Under the pieces are notes generated by a model. That model did no database searches. It worked only from the letters and a program-made list of their open reading frames with translations, and was not told where the DNA came from. Below are positions 51,029 to 60,995 of a DNA stretch of 64,000 nucleotides, piece after piece. Numbering within the stretch: the first letter of the stretch is position 1; every line of letters begins with the position of its first letter. A program made the translations under genes and the position numbers. The stretch is from Halobacillus litoralis (GTDB taxonomy: Bacteria > Bacillota > Bacilli > Bacillales > Halobacillaceae): NCBI RefSeq assembly GCF_009856415.1, contig NZ_WMEZ01000002.1, positions 558,001 through 622,000 of the forward strand. Direction: 5' to 3'.

Positions 51029-51970
51029 TCACTCCCCCTTCCTTACCCATTCACGAAACCAGGATCTGGCCAGTTCATAAGGATCCGCATCCGGGTTTTG
51101 AAAAGATTCAAGCTTCTGTGCGTCTTTTTCAATCTCACCCTTAACTTCACGCCAAATTTCTTCCCGGATCAAATCGTACACCTCAAGCTGCAGCTGTTGT
51201 TTACGACGCTCCGCCCCTTTGTTCGTCTCATACAAAAATTCACGATGGCTTTTCATACTTTCGTAGAGTTCCGCCATCCCTTTGGCTTCGGTCGAGATCG
51301 TTTGAACAATCGGCGGTTCCCATCCTTCCGGTTGTACAATCATCATGTATTCTTCAAGTGTAGATTTTAATTTTCTTACTCCCGGTAAGTCTGCTTTGTT
51401 GATGATGAATAGGTCGGCAATTTCCATAATCCCTGCTTTGAAAATTTGCAGTACATCTCCACTATTCGGTGTCAGCACCAGCCCTGTCGTATCTACGACT
51501 TTCATAATATCGAGCTCAGACTGACCGACACCGACCGTTTCAACGAGGACGACATCAAAGCCGTAAGCATCACATACACGGATACTGTCTTTTGTCGCCC
51601 GCGCTAAACCACCGAGGCTTCCTCTTGTCGCCATGCTTCTTATAAAGATGCCAGGGTCAAGAAAATGCTGGTTCATCCTCGTGCGATCACCAAGCAGTGC
51701 TCCTCCACTGAATGGACTGGTAGGATCGACCGCTATGACAGCGACTGTAAGGCCCTGCTGTCTTAAATAGGTGAGCAATTGATTGATGAGCGAGCTTTTC
51801 CCCGCTCCTGGTGAACCTGTAATGCCAATGTAATGCGCCTGTTTTTGTATCGAAAAAACATCACTCATCAGCGAGAGTTTTTCTTCATCGTCGTTTTCGA
51901 TCAACGTAATCGCTCGGGCCAACGCCCTCATATCCTGCTTTTGAATTCGCTCAGCCAGTGGATGCATCAT
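51029..51970 (-). CDS. meaB: Methylmalonyl-CoA mutase-associated GTPase MeaB
   Basis: The 313-residue G3E GTPase has the P-loop [47 protein letters not shown] and the base-specificity motif NKAD. MeaB loads and protects B12 mutases. A separate MeaB is unexpected next to icmF, which has its own GTPase domain. It begins with ATG ATG (51968-51970 or 51965-51967); both fit AGAAGG. It follows the acyl-CoA dehydrogenase by nine bases. Confidence 0.93.
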   Translation of the reverse strand: MMHPLAERIQKQDMRALARAITLIENDDEEKLSLMSDVFSIQKQAHYIGITGSPGAGKSSLINQLLTYLRQQGLTVAVIAVDPTSPFSGGALLGDRTRMNQHFLDPGIFIRSMATRGSLGGLARATKDSIRVCDAYGFDVVLVETVGVGQSELDIMKVVDTTGLVLTPNSGDVLQIFKAGIMEIADLFIINKADLPGVRKLKSTLEEYMMIVQPEGWEPPIVQTISTEAKGMAELYESMKSHREFLYETNKGAERRKQQLQLEVYDLIREEIWREVKGEIEKDAQKLESFQNPDADPYELARSWFREWVRKGE

Positions 51971-51979
51971 GCAGACCTT

Positions 51980-53119
51980 CTATTGGGTGACCATTCGGCC
52001 GACAACGAGCCTTTGGATTTCTTGTGTTCCTTCATAGATTTGAGTGATTTTCGCGTCACGCATGTAACGCTCGACAGGATAATCTTTCGTGTAGCCATAA
52101 CCTCCGTGAACCTGTACGGCTTCTGTCGTCACTTTCATCGCTGTATCTCCAGCAAACAATTTGGCCATCGCGGAAGCCTTGGAATAAGGCAGTCCTTCCG
52201 ACTCTAAGTAAGCCGCCTGGTAAGTGAGCAAACGAGAGGCTTCAATTTCTGTTGCCATATCGGCGAGCTTGAAAGAAATTCCCTGCAGATGAGCGATTGG
52301 CTTGCCGAATTGTTCACGCTCTTTGGCATAGTTGACGGATTCATCCAGTGCCCCTTGCGCAATTCCAACGGCCTGAGCGGCAATGCCGTTACGACCTCCA
52401 TCAAGGGTCATCATCGCCACTTTGAACCCTTTACCTTCTTCGCCGAGCAAGTTTTCTTTAGGTATCTTACAATCTTCAAAGATCAATTCTGTTGTCGGAG
52501 AAGAACGGATGCCGAGCTTCTTCTCTTTCTTCCCTGTCGTGAATCCAGGTGTATCTTTTTCTACGATGAACGCACTAATGCCACGGTTGCCTTCATTCGG
52601 GTCTGTTTTGGCAAAAACAACGTAGATATCCGCAACGCCGCCATTCGTAATCCATACTTTACTTCCGTTCAGCACATAATGGTCGCCGTCAAGTTTTGCC
52701 TGTGTACGCATGGAAGACACATCACTCCCTGCTCCTGGTTCAGACAAGGCGTAAGCGCCCAGTGCTTCTCCTGAAGCGAGTTGAGTCAAATACTTTTGCT
52801 TCTGTTCTTCTGTTCCGAATTTATAGATTGGCCAGCTTGCTAAAGAAATGTGCGCAGAAAGGGTGACTCCTGTTGAAGCACAGACACGGGAAAGCTCTTC
52901 CACTGCAATCACATAACTGACAAAATCGGATCCGATGCCGCCATACTCCTCCGGCCATGGAATCCCCGTCAAACCAAGCTCTGCCATCTTATCGAAGATC
53001 TCACGATCGAAGCGTTCCTCCTCGTCCCTTTCAGCAGCTGTTGGTTCCACTTCATTCTTGGCAAAATCGCGAACCATTTTTCTAAGCATTTCTTGTTCTT
53101 CTGTTAAAGTAAAATTCAT
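51980..53119 (-). CDS. Short-chain acyl-CoA dehydrogenase (AcdA-like)
   Basis: The 379-residue flavoprotein has the three ACAD regions, the FAD motif [11 protein letters not shown] and the catalytic Glu363 in [11 protein letters not shown]. It forms the alpha,beta double bond of acyl-CoA and passes electrons to ETF. It is about half identical by eye to the next gene upstream. The substrate may be butyryl- or isobutyryl-CoA, but it cannot be read from the sequence. Confidence 0.93.
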   Translation of the reverse strand: MNFTLTEEQEMLRKMVRDFAKNEVEPTAAERDEEERFDREIFDKMAELGLTGIPWPEEYGGIGSDFVSYVIAVEELSRVCASTGVTLSAHISLASWPIYKFGTEEQKQKYLTQLASGEALGAYALSEPGAGSDVSSMRTQAKLDGDHYVLNGSKVWITNGGVADIYVVFAKTDPNEGNRGISAFIVEKDTPGFTTGKKEKKLGIRSSPTTELIFEDCKIPKENLLGEEGKGFKVAMMTLDGGRNGIAAQAVGIAQGALDESVNYAKEREQFGKPIAHLQGISFKLADMATEIEASRLLTYQAAYLESEGLPYSKASAMAKLFAGDTAMKVTTEAVQVHGGYGYTKDYPVERYMRDAKITQIYEGTQEIQRLVVGRMVTQ

Positions 53120-53131
53120 TCTGTGATCCTC

Positions 53132-54277
53132 CTAGTCTCTGATCAGATGATTGCCTATGACGATTTTTTGGATTTCACTTGTACCTTCATATATTTCACA
53201 AACTTTGGCGTCCCTGAAAAAGCGTTCAACCGCATAATCTTCGGTAAAACCGTATCCGCCATGAACCTGCACAGCTTCAATCGACGCTTTCACTGCGGTT
53301 TTTGATGCCATCAGTTTGGCCATGGACACTTCTTTTCCACACTTTTTGCCGGCTGCTTGTAAAGAAGCCGCGTTATATACGAGCAATTTAGACGCTTCCA
53401 CTTCTGTAGCCATATCGGCAAGCTTGAACGATACGCCTTGCAAATGGGCGATGGGACGCCCGAACTGCTCCCGTTCTTTGGCATAAGAGATGGCATGTTC
53501 AAGTGCCGCTTCCGCGATTCCAAGGGACTGGGCGGCAATGCCGATTCGTCCTATGTTCAAATTGGCAAGTGCAATTTTATACCCTTCCCCTTCTTCTCCA
53601 AGTCGTTGTGAAACGGGAACTTCACATTGGTCAAAGTTCAGCGAAACAGTACTGGAACCGTGCAGCCCCATCTTTTTCTCTGCCTTTCCAATGGAAAAGC
53701 CAGGGGTGTCCCGCTCTACAATAAACGCACTCAACCCTCTCTTTGTTTCCACATCCGGATTCGTACGGGCGAAAACGATGAATGTATCTGCATTTCCTCC
53801 GTTGGTGATGAACACTTTAGAACCGTTGAGAATGTAATGGTCCCCTTGCTTTACCGCTCGCGTTTTCAGGCTGCTGGCGTCGGAACCCGCACTCGGTTCT
53901 GTCAGTGCGAATGCTCCTAAATATTCACCTGATGCCAGTTTCGGAATGTATTTGTTTTTCTGTTCTTCTGTACCGAAGTATAAGATAGGGTTCGTGCCGA
54001 CAGAGGTGTGGACAGATAGAATGACTCCGAGTGTTGCACTCACCTTCGAGATTTCGTGAATCGCGATGATATAGGAGATGTAATCCATCTCAGCGCCGCC
54101 GTACTTTTCCGGAATCGGCACCCCCATCAACCCGAGCTCTCCCATCTTCGGTAGCAACTCAGAAGGGAACCGATCTTCCTTCTCCATCCGCTCCACAGCA
54201 GGAGCCACCTCTTTTTCAGCAAAATCGCGAACCATTTTCCTCATCATTTCCTGTTCATCCGTGAACTGCAAATTCAT
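53132..54277 (-). CDS. Acyl-CoA dehydrogenase, second copy
   Basis: The 381-residue paralogue of the gene 12 bp downstream has [15 protein letters not shown], the C-terminal [22 protein letters not shown] and the catalytic Glu364 in [11 protein letters not shown]. The two neighbouring ACADs differ enough to suggest different chain length or branching. It lies 21 bp after the hydroxyacyl-CoA dehydrogenase gene. Confidence 0.93.
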   Translation of the reverse strand: MNLQFTDEQEMMRKMVRDFAEKEVAPAVERMEKEDRFPSELLPKMGELGLMGVPIPEKYGGAEMDYISYIIAIHEISKVSATLGVILSVHTSVGTNPILYFGTEEQKNKYIPKLASGEYLGAFALTEPSAGSDASSLKTRAVKQGDHYILNGSKVFITNGGNADTFIVFARTNPDVETKRGLSAFIVERDTPGFSIGKAEKKMGLHGSSTVSLNFDQCEVPVSQRLGEEGEGYKIALANLNIGRIGIAAQSLGIAEAALEHAISYAKEREQFGRPIAHLQGVSFKLADMATEVEASKLLVYNAASLQAAGKKCGKEVSMAKLMASKTAVKASIEAVQVHGGYGFTEDYAVERFFRDAKVCEIYEGTSEIQKIVIGNHLIRD

Positions 54278-54298
54278 TCTCGTTCTCCCCTTTACACG

Positions 54299-55150
54299 TT
54301 AATCGTAGGTGTAAAAACCGCGTCCAGATTTCTTCCCGAGCCAGCCTGCTTTGACATATTTACGTAGAAGCGGGCATGGACGGTATTTGCTGTCTCCAAA
54401 TCCTTCATGAAGGACTTCCATGATATATAAACACGTATCAAGGCCGATAAAGTCCGCAAGCGTAAGTGGCCCCATCGGGTGATTCATACCGAGTTTCATG
54501 ACGGCATCCACATCTTCGGGCGATGCTACTCCTTCGTGAACCGTATAAATCGCTTCGTTGATCATCGGCATTAAAATACGATTGGAGACGAATCCTGGAA
54601 AATCCTCCACCTCTACAGGCGTTTTTTCCAATTGTTTCGTCATATCCTCAATCGCCTGGTACGTTTCATCACTCGTTTGGATGGCACGTATGATTTCCAC
54701 TAACTTCATGACCGGTACAGGGTTCATGAAATGCATACCGATGACCTGATCTGGACGTTTGGTCGCCGCAGCAATCTCTGTAATCGGTAAGGATGATGTA
54801 TTCGTTGCCAAAATGGCATGTGAAGGGGTAATTTCATCCAGTTGTTGGAAAACGCTCACCTTCACATCCATGTTCTCAACGACAGCCTCCACAACAAGGT
54901 CACAGTCAGAGGCGTCCTTCAAGTTGGTCGTTGTCTCTAAGCGTCCATATGCTGCCTTTTGATCTTCTTCGGTCATTTTTCCTTTTTCAACCGCTCGCTT
55001 CAGGCGCTTTTCAATGCCTGCAAGGCCTTGATCCAAGGCATCCTGGCTCATGTCATTCATTTTTACGTTCAATCCGGCCTGAGCAAAGACCTGGGCAATT
55101 CCCGCACCCATCTGACCTGCTCCTATGACCATGACTTGATTGATTGTCAT
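54299..55150 (-). CDS. 3-hydroxybutyryl-CoA dehydrogenase
   Basis: The 283-residue enzyme has the NAD fold ([19 protein letters not shown]), the catalytic His region [16 protein letters not shown] and the C-terminal helical domain ending [10 protein letters not shown]. It converts 3-hydroxybutyryl-CoA to acetoacetyl-CoA. It is of MmgB/Hbd type, 13 bp after the thiolase gene. Confidence 0.95.
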   Translation of the reverse strand: MTINQVMVIGAGQMGAGIAQVFAQAGLNVKMNDMSQDALDQGLAGIEKRLKRAVEKGKMTEEDQKAAYGRLETTTNLKDASDCDLVVEAVVENMDVKVSVFQQLDEITPSHAILATNTSSLPITEIAAATKRPDQVIGMHFMNPVPVMKLVEIIRAIQTSDETYQAIEDMTKQLEKTPVEVEDFPGFVSNRILMPMINEAIYTVHEGVASPEDVDAVMKLGMNHPMGPLTLADFIGLDTCLYIMEVLHEGFGDSKYRPCPLLRKYVKAGWLGKKSGRGFYTYD

Positions 55151-55163
55151 CCTGTATTCCTCC

Positions 55164-56351
55164 TTATTGTTTCGGTACCTCGATCAATACGGCGTCTCCT
55201 TGACCTCCGCCAGAACAAATCGCTGCGATTCCAAGACCGCCGCCGCGGCGCTTCAATTCGTGAGCAAGCGTGAGAAGAATACGCGCACCACTCGCTCCAA
55301 TCGGGTGTCCCAGCGCAACAGCACCACCGTTGACGTTCACTTTCTCGTGATCCAGCCCTGCAATCTTGCCACTGGCTAGGGAAACGGCAGCAAAAGCTTC
55401 ATTCACTTCAAATAGATCAATCTCTTCTATGGATTTCCCGGCTTTTTTCAACAGTTTATTAATGACAAGTCCAGGCGTCTGTGGGAAGTCCTGAGCTTCC
55501 ACCGCAATTTCATCATGCGCGAGAATCGTAGCCAGCGTGTCCGCACCTAATTCTTCCGCTTTTTCATCAGACATGAGCAGCATGGCACAAGCTCCGTCGT
55601 TGACCCCAGGTGCATTCCCTGCCGTGATGGTTCCTGTTTGATCAAAAACAGGACGAAGTTTTGCCAGGGCCTCGACTGTCGTATCTTTTCTTGGCGCCTC
55701 ATCTGTATCGACGACTCTCGGATCGCCTTTTCTTTGAGGGACTTCGACAGCCGTGATTTCTTCCCCAAGCTTGCCTTCTTCTATCGCTTTAACGGCTCGT
55801 TGATGGCTTTGATAAGCCCATTCATCCTGCGCTTCTCTCGTTAATTCAAATTCTTCAGCCGTCCGGTTTCCGTAGTTCCCCATATGGACGTTTTCAAAAG
55901 AGCAAGTCAATCCATCATGCACCATCATATCTTTGACGGCACCGTCGCCCATACGGAATCCCCATCGGGCTTTCGGCATGAAATAGGGAGCATTGCTCAT
56001 GCTTTCCATTCCACCAGCAACGATGATGTCCTCTTCCCCTAAGCGGATGAACTGATCACCCATCGTCACACTTCGCATACCAGAGGCACAAACTTTATTG
56101 ACGGTTTCTGTTTTTACATCCCAAGGGATACCAGCTTCTCTTGAAGCCTGTCGGGAAGGCAGCTGCCCCTGTCCGCCCTGGAGGACGGTCCCCATAATGA
56201 CTTCATCCACATCTTCTGCTTTTACGTTCGCACGTTCCAAAGCTGCCTTGATAGCAATTCCTCCAAGCTTGGCAGCTGTCAAAGGTGCAAGGGATCCTCC
56301 GAATTTTCCAAAAGGGGTACGGGCTCCGGCGACAATTACAGTTTTACGCAT
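55164..56351 (-). CDS. Acetyl-CoA C-acetyltransferase (thiolase)
   Basis: The 395-residue thiolase has the nucleophile Cys88 in [30 protein letters not shown] and the C-terminal CSGGGQG with the second Cys. It splits acetoacetyl-CoA into two acetyl-CoA or runs in reverse. The ATG at 56349-56351 follows GAGGAGG by seven bases; an in-frame start at 56384 precedes the ribosome site. A TetR-type palindrome is 44 bp upstream. Confidence 0.95.
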   Translation of the reverse strand: MRKTVIVAGARTPFGKFGGSLAPLTAAKLGGIAIKAALERANVKAEDVDEVIMGTVLQGGQGQLPSRQASREAGIPWDVKTETVNKVCASGMRSVTMGDQFIRLGEEDIIVAGGMESMSNAPYFMPKARWGFRMGDGAVKDMMVHDGLTCSFENVHMGNYGNRTAEEFELTREAQDEWAYQSHQRAVKAIEEGKLGEEITAVEVPQRKGDPRVVDTDEAPRKDTTVEALAKLRPVFDQTGTITAGNAPGVNDGACAMLLMSDEKAEELGADTLATILAHDEIAVEAQDFPQTPGLVINKLLKKAGKSIEEIDLFEVNEAFAAVSLASGKIAGLDHEKVNVNGGAVALGHPIGASGARILLTLAHELKRRGGGLGIAAICSGGGQGDAVLIEVPKQ

Positions 56352-56394
56352 GTTTATTCCTCCTCTTATTGATAACGCTTTCAAAATTGACGAT

Positions 56395-56408
56395 TGAACG
56401 CTCGCTCA
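56395..56408. promoter_or_regulatory. Candidate TetR operator upstream of the thiolase gene
   Basis: TGAACGCTCGCTCA is a near-palindrome related to TGAATGAGCATTCA at 58769-58782. It lies 44 bp before the thiolase start. Confidence 0.5.
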
Positions 56409-56425
56409 AAATCGTCCCATAAGGA

Positions 56426-56457
56426 AAGTGTACATAAAATGCTGTACACTTTCCACA
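56426..56457. terminator. Strong hairpin between fadF and the thiolase gene
   Basis: A perfect 12-bp stem GGAAAGTGTACA / TGTACACTTTCC with an eight-base loop. No T-run follows on the minus strand, so it may be a partial terminator, an RNA stabiliser or a binding site. Confidence 0.45.
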
Positions 56458-56522
56458 ATTTTCATACTATTTTTTCTTTTAACGGGCATTTTCGACGGTC
56501 ATAATATTGGTCAAACGTTTGA

Positions 56523-58655
56523 TCAAGCGGTCTTCTCTTCGGTTTTATCAAACATGGATTTCGCCAGGATTTCTGCAATATCCATTGTGCTGACTTCCTC
56601 TTCTACTTCTTTCGCTTTTGTTCCATCGGATAGCATCGTCAGACAGAATGGACATCCACTGGAGATCATCGTCGGTTCTACTTCAAGCGCCTGTTCGGTA
56701 CGGGCGACGTTGACGCGGTTTCCGGACTTCTCTTCCATCCACATCATTCCGCCTCCGGCTCCACAGCACATGCCGTTGGAACGGTTACGCTTCATTTCCA
56801 CAACTTCGACGCCAGGAATCATTTCAAGCACTTCACGCGGCGGCTGATACACTTCGTTGTAGCGGCCGAGGTAGCAGCTGTCGTGATACGTGATTTTCTC
56901 TTTCACGACTCCTTCTGGTTTCAAGCGACCCTCTTTCAACCATTCGGCAAGCATTTCTGTATGGTGGTAGACTTCCGCTTCAAGTCCGAAGTCCGGATAC
57001 TCATTTTTGAAAATGTTATAGGCGTGCGGATCGATCGTAATGATTTTCTTCACGTTATGTTTTTCGAATTCTTTCATATTCTTTTCTGCAAGCTCCTGGA
57101 AAAGGAATTCGTTCCCCATACGACGGGCCGTATCCCCGGAGTTTTGCTCTTTGTTACCAAGAATAGCGAACTTAATATCCGCCGCATTCATCAGTTTCGC
57201 AAAAGCCATCGCAATTTTCTGGCTGCGATTATCGTAAGATCCCATTGAGCTGACCCAGAATAAGTATTCGAATTCTTCTCCTGATTTCTTCAATTCTTTC
57301 ACGGTAGGGATTTGAACGTCCTCATCCAACTGTCTCCAGTCTTCACGTTCTTTCTTAGAAAGTCCCCACGGGTTACCTTGACGCTCGATGTTCATCATTG
57401 CACGCTGTCCATCGGCATCCATCTTTCCTTCCGTCAAAACCAAGTAACGGCGAAGGTCGATGATTTTATCGACGTGTTCATTCATGACCGGGCAGGCGTC
57501 TTCACAATTACGGCAAGTGGTACATGCCCAAAGCTCTTCTTCTGTGATGACATCTCCGATTAAACTCTTATTGTTCACTGCATCAAGTGTAGCTGCTGCT
57601 TCATCTGACCCTTGGGATCGGGACATTTGTGCGAGCGTATTTCCTTCTGTTCCCGAAAACGCATAAGCGGGTACCCATGGAGATTGGCCGGTCACAGCCG
57701 CTCCTTTTTCTGTCAGATGGTCTCTCAGCTTCACAATTAAATCCATCGGCGAAAGCATCTTTCCTGAGCCTGAAGCAGGACAAACATTGGTACAGCGTCC
57801 ACATTCGACACAGGCATAAAAATCGATCATCTGCAGCTGATTGAAGTCTTCGATTTTTCCAACTCCGAAGGATACGTCTTCTTCATCCGCATCTTCGTCG
57901 ATTTCAAAGTCAATCGGTTTCAGTTTCCCTGGTGGTTCTTCACGGCTCAAGAACACGTTGACGGGTGCAGCAATCAGGTGTGCGTGTTTCGATTGAGGTA
58001 CATAAACCATGAATGTAAGCAGGATAAGCAAGTGAATCCACCACATGATGAAGAACACAGTCGCAGCTGCAGCAGGAGGCAGCCAGCCGAAAGCGCTTGC
58101 AATTCCGGACGCAACGGGTTCTGTCCATGCTCCTTCATGACCATGCCAGATGAGACCCATACCATTTCCTACAAGTACGGTGACCATCAATGTTCCGATA
58201 AAAATAAGGACAAGACCCGCTTTAAAGCCGCGCTTCAAGCGAACCAATTTTTCGATATAACGACGGTAGAACGCCCAAATGACAGCGACAAGGATGGTCA
58301 GTGTCACGATTTCCTGGAAGAATGTAAACCCTGGATAGAAAGGTCCTAAAGGCAGATGAGAATCTGGAGCTAGTCCCTTCCAAATAAAGTCGATCGCCCC
58401 GAATTGGACGAGGATGAATCCATAAAACATCATGACGTGGATGATGCCCGACTTTTTATCTTTCAATAGCTTCTTTTGTCCGAATACGTAAATCCAAATC
58501 TTCTGTAAACGCCTCTTCAGCTGTCTGTCATATTCGAATTTTTTCCCCAGTTTAATGTAAGCGACACGGGTCTGAACGACACGGACGAACAAGTACAGGC
58601 CGTAGACAAGGACGCCAAGGAATAAAATCCAGTTTGCCACCAACAACGGATTCAT
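56523..58655 (-). CDS. fadF: Membrane iron-sulfur oxidoreductase FadF (heterodisulfide reductase-like)
   Basis: The 710-residue protein has about five or six N-terminal membrane helices (to about residue 225, like a gamma cytochrome b subunit), then two 4Fe-4S motifs (CVECGRCTNVCP and CTTCRNCEDACP) and a C-terminal pair of CCG-type domains (DSCYLGRYNEVYQPPRE, CCGAGGGMMW). FadF is thought to take electrons from ETF to the quinone pool during beta-oxidation, replacing ETF-quinone oxidoreductase. It is first in the operon, with a promoter whose spacer holds a palindromic operator. Confidence 0.9.
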   Translation of the reverse strand: MNPLLVANWILFLGVLVYGLYLFVRVVQTRVAYIKLGKKFEYDRQLKRRLQKIWIYVFGQKKLLKDKKSGIIHVMMFYGFILVQFGAIDFIWKGLAPDSHLPLGPFYPGFTFFQEIVTLTILVAVIWAFYRRYIEKLVRLKRGFKAGLVLIFIGTLMVTVLVGNGMGLIWHGHEGAWTEPVASGIASAFGWLPPAAAATVFFIMWWIHLLILLTFMVYVPQSKHAHLIAAPVNVFLSREEPPGKLKPIDFEIDEDADEEDVSFGVGKIEDFNQLQMIDFYACVECGRCTNVCPASGSGKMLSPMDLIVKLRDHLTEKGAAVTGQSPWVPAYAFSGTEGNTLAQMSRSQGSDEAAATLDAVNNKSLIGDVITEEELWACTTCRNCEDACPVMNEHVDKIIDLRRYLVLTEGKMDADGQRAMMNIERQGNPWGLSKKEREDWRQLDEDVQIPTVKELKKSGEEFEYLFWVSSMGSYDNRSQKIAMAFAKLMNAADIKFAILGNKEQNSGDTARRMGNEFLFQELAEKNMKEFEKHNVKKIITIDPHAYNIFKNEYPDFGLEAEVYHHTEMLAEWLKEGRLKPEGVVKEKITYHDSCYLGRYNEVYQPPREVLEMIPGVEVVEMKRNRSNGMCCGAGGGMMWMEEKSGNRVNVARTEQALEVEPTMISSGCPFCLTMLSDGTKAKEVEEEVSTMDIAEILAKSMFDKTEEKTA

Positions 58656-58757
58656 TGGTTCTCCCCCTCTTTGTTGTTGTCGCGCGATGGCGACTTCCCT
58701 TTTCTCCGATCAGAAAATCGACAATTAATCTTATAATTTTCTGAATCTTATAGCTTT

Positions 58758-58787
58758 ACTATAAATTATGAATGAGCATTCAGTCAA
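58758..58787 (-). promoter_or_regulatory. Sigma-A promoter of fadF
   Basis: TTGACT (58782-58787), 18-bp spacer and TATAGT (58758-58763) on the minus strand. The palindrome TGAATGAGCATTCA (58769-58782) occupies the spacer. Confidence 0.7.
58769..58782. promoter_or_regulatory. Candidate TetR/FadR-like operator in the fadF promoter
   Basis: TGAATGAGCATTCA is a perfect 6-2-6 palindrome inside the -35/-10 spacer. Its half-sites (TGAATG, CATTCA) are those of the FadR box of B. subtilis, with shorter spacing. It also lies 85 bp upstream of the divergent cls-like gene. Confidence 0.6.
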
Positions 58788-58866
58788 CATATTTTCTTGT
58801 TTTTCCTTTTGAAACCTATAAAATCGGGGAAACTAACAGGAAGGTATTTTTAAGGAGGGACGAAAG

Positions 58867-60051
58867 ATGCTCGTCACAATCATTCTATTCATCATTTTAT
58901 TTGTATTCTTACTATTTATTGATTTCAAAATGGGACGGGCGGCACATAGAAAAAAACCACGGCCCCTCCCACTTCCTGAAACGCGCGGGAACTATAAACT
59001 TTATAAGAACGGTTCGGTTCTTTATGAACAGATGTTTCAGGAAATTTCCGAAGCGGAAAAACAAGTCGACGTCTACTTCTACTTGATCGATAACGATTAT
59101 ATTAGTGAGAATTTCTTAGATGTCCTGAAAAACAAGGCACGAAACGGTGTTCCTGTCCGTCTGCTTGTCGACAGGCTCGGAGGGTACAAAATCAATAAAG
59201 CTGCCAGAAAGAAATTAAAAGACGCAGGGGTTGCCTTCTATTTCGCCGAAACTCCCCGATTCCCCTTCTTTTTTTATCGATTAAATAGAAGAAATCATAG
59301 AAAAATAACAGTTATTGACGGAAAAGTAGGATATTTGGGTGGTTTCAACATTGGAAAGAATTATATCGGAGAATCAGCAAAATTCGGAGACTGGAGAGAT
59401 TATCACCTGCGCTTAACAGGTCCCGTCGTTTCACAAATTCACAAGGTCATGCTGGATGACTGGTACCTGGCTTCAGGAGAAAAACTTCCACCTTGTGAGC
59501 CTTCTGATGATGGAGAATATAAAATGAATATTCTGGCGACCGACGGGGTTGAGCTTGAGAAAGAATTTGCGAAGATGATCCATTCTGCACAAAAAGAAAT
59601 CCTGATCGGCACCCCCTATTTCATTCCGACACCCAGATTACAACATGACTTAAAGCAGGCGATTGACCGAGGGGTCGAGCTTCACATCATGATTCCAATG
59701 AAGGCCGACCATCCATTTGTAAAGCCAGCAGCCATCCCTTATTTAAAAGAGCTTTATCACAAGGGAGCTACCATCCGTTTGTTTGATGCAGGCTTTTACC
59801 ATTCTAAAATCATCGTCATCGACGGAACATTTGCCGATATTGGAACGGCCAATTTCGACCGCCGAAGCTTCTTTTTGAACAAGGAAGTCAACACCTATGT
59901 GTATGATGAAGACTTCATCAGTGACTTGAGAGCCGCTTACTTCGAAGATGCCGCTGATGCCATAGCCTTCGATGAACACTGGCTCAAGCGCCGCTCATTC
60001 ACGACCCGCCTGAACCAAAGAATCGCCGTATTGTTGAGGCCTTTCTTATAA
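58867..60051 (+). CDS. Phospholipase D-family phosphatidyltransferase (cardiolipin synthase-like, YwjE)
   Basis: The 394-residue protein has one N-terminal membrane helix (about 2-20) and two HKD motifs: NHRKITVIDGKVGYLGGFN and YHSKIIVIDGTFADIGTANFD. It matches the YwjE/ClsB type, which is shorter than the main cardiolipin synthase with two helices. Expected reaction: two phosphatidylglycerols to cardiolipin and glycerol. It is divergent from fadF and convergent with xapX. The ATG follows AAGGAGG by eight bases. Confidence 0.9.
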   Translation: MLVTIILFIILFVFLLFIDFKMGRAAHRKKPRPLPLPETRGNYKLYKNGSVLYEQMFQEISEAEKQVDVYFYLIDNDYISENFLDVLKNKARNGVPVRLLVDRLGGYKINKAARKKLKDAGVAFYFAETPRFPFFFYRLNRRNHRKITVIDGKVGYLGGFNIGKNYIGESAKFGDWRDYHLRLTGPVVSQIHKVMLDDWYLASGEKLPPCEPSDDGEYKMNILATDGVELEKEFAKMIHSAQKEILIGTPYFIPTPRLQHDLKQAIDRGVELHIMIPMKADHPFVKPAAIPYLKELYHKGATIRLFDAGFYHSKIIVIDGTFADIGTANFDRRSFFLNKEVNTYVYDEDFISDLRAAYFEDAADAIAFDEHWLKRRSFTTRLNQRIAVLLRPFL

Positions 60052-60056
60052 TTCTT

Positions 60057-60245
60057 TCACTTGAAAAATTCAGCGAACATCGGACCCGCCCATGCCATGA
60101 CTTTAAAGCCAAGGTAGATCCCGATGATTCCTGCAACCCCAGCGAAAGCAGGCGGCGCTGGGATCGGCAACTTGAAACCTGCAAAAACCAGTCCAACAAT
60201 AAATCCTGTAATCAATGCGAGAATGACTTCTTTCACCTTTTCCAC
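60057..60245 (-). CDS. XapX-domain small membrane protein (DUF1427)
   Basis: The 62-residue protein has two helices and the family motif LVFAGFKLPIPAPPAFAGVAGIIGIYLG. Function unknown. It ends five bases from the convergent cls-like gene. No ribosome site stronger than GAAAAGG... before the ATG is seen. Confidence 0.85.
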   Translation of the reverse strand: MEKVKEVILALITGFIVGLVFAGFKLPIPAPPAFAGVAGIIGIYLGFKVMAWAGPMFAEFFK

Positions 60246-60374
60246 AACCTTTCGATATGTATGATACAGAAATAGTTTTTGCTTGCATGCGCCTTGTCAT
60301 GCAAGCTTCTTTTTATGTTACGAAATCCCTCCACCTAATAACACAATAGATTCTCATATAAGCTCGCAATTGTG

Positions 60375-60889
60375 GAAGACTCAGTTTCGAGGCTTTTGTT
60401 GAGTTAATGGGGCTACGGGGAATAGCTCGTTTCCGCGGTAGCGCAAGGAGCACCTCCCAAGTAGCTCTTAAGAAAGCCTTGTCTGGTTGAAATAATGAAT
60501 GATGAATCCCTTGCCAAAAACGACGATTTGCAGTGTTTTGGTTCAGTTTGTAGAAAAACACACACGTTCGTGTCTCCTTTAGGTTTACATGCGGACGTTT
60601 CCCAGACCCTGTTCCCTAGCCTAATTCGTTCAGGTCCAATGGTTGAAACTACTATAACGGAGTATTGGAGCAGGATTCCATTACCCAACTCGTTAGAATC
60701 CTTTAGGAAGGGTTTCGAGAACCTCATATAACCAAGGGGCGGAGGGAAACGGTGAGACTCCTATGGGGTGTGCGGGACAGATGAGACCCCGGGAGGCGTA
60801 GCCTGAGGAGGCTCATCGCCCGCCCCATGGAAAGCGAACCTTTTCCCGCAGCCCCTAAACTCTCAATAACATCTCGAAACTGAGTCTTA
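60375..60889. repeat. Inverted-repeat intergenic element, copy R8 (515 bp, left module interrupted)
   Basis: Left end GAAGACTCAGTTTCGAGG (60375-60392), right end TCTCGAAACTGAGTCTTA (60872-60889). The right type-2 module is complete, with apical hairpin AGGC-GTA-GCCT and basal stem GATGAG/CTCATC. The left module starts as type 2 but breaks off near 60450, and about 250 bp without similarity to the other copies follows before GGTTTCGAGAACC at 60713. Flanks are GCTCGCAATTGTG (left) and AAGTATCCTGACA (right). It starts 130 bp before xapX and ends 48 bp before the argS terminator. Confidence 0.85.
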
Positions 60890-60936
60890 AAGTATCCTGA
60901 CATATACTTCAGCAATATAGTACCTTCATATCTAGA

Positions 60937-60980
60937 TATAGAAAAAGAGCGCCCCTGCTCTATTAGCAAAGACGCCCTTT
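60937..60980 (-). terminator. Intrinsic terminator of ywiB-argS
   Basis: Imperfect stem of AAAAAGAGCGCC and GGCGCCCTTTT-type arms (AAAGAGCGCC near 60942, GACGCCCTTTT near 60970) with T-run on the minus strand. Confidence 0.65.
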
Positions 60981-60995
60981 TCCTAGTATATGGAA

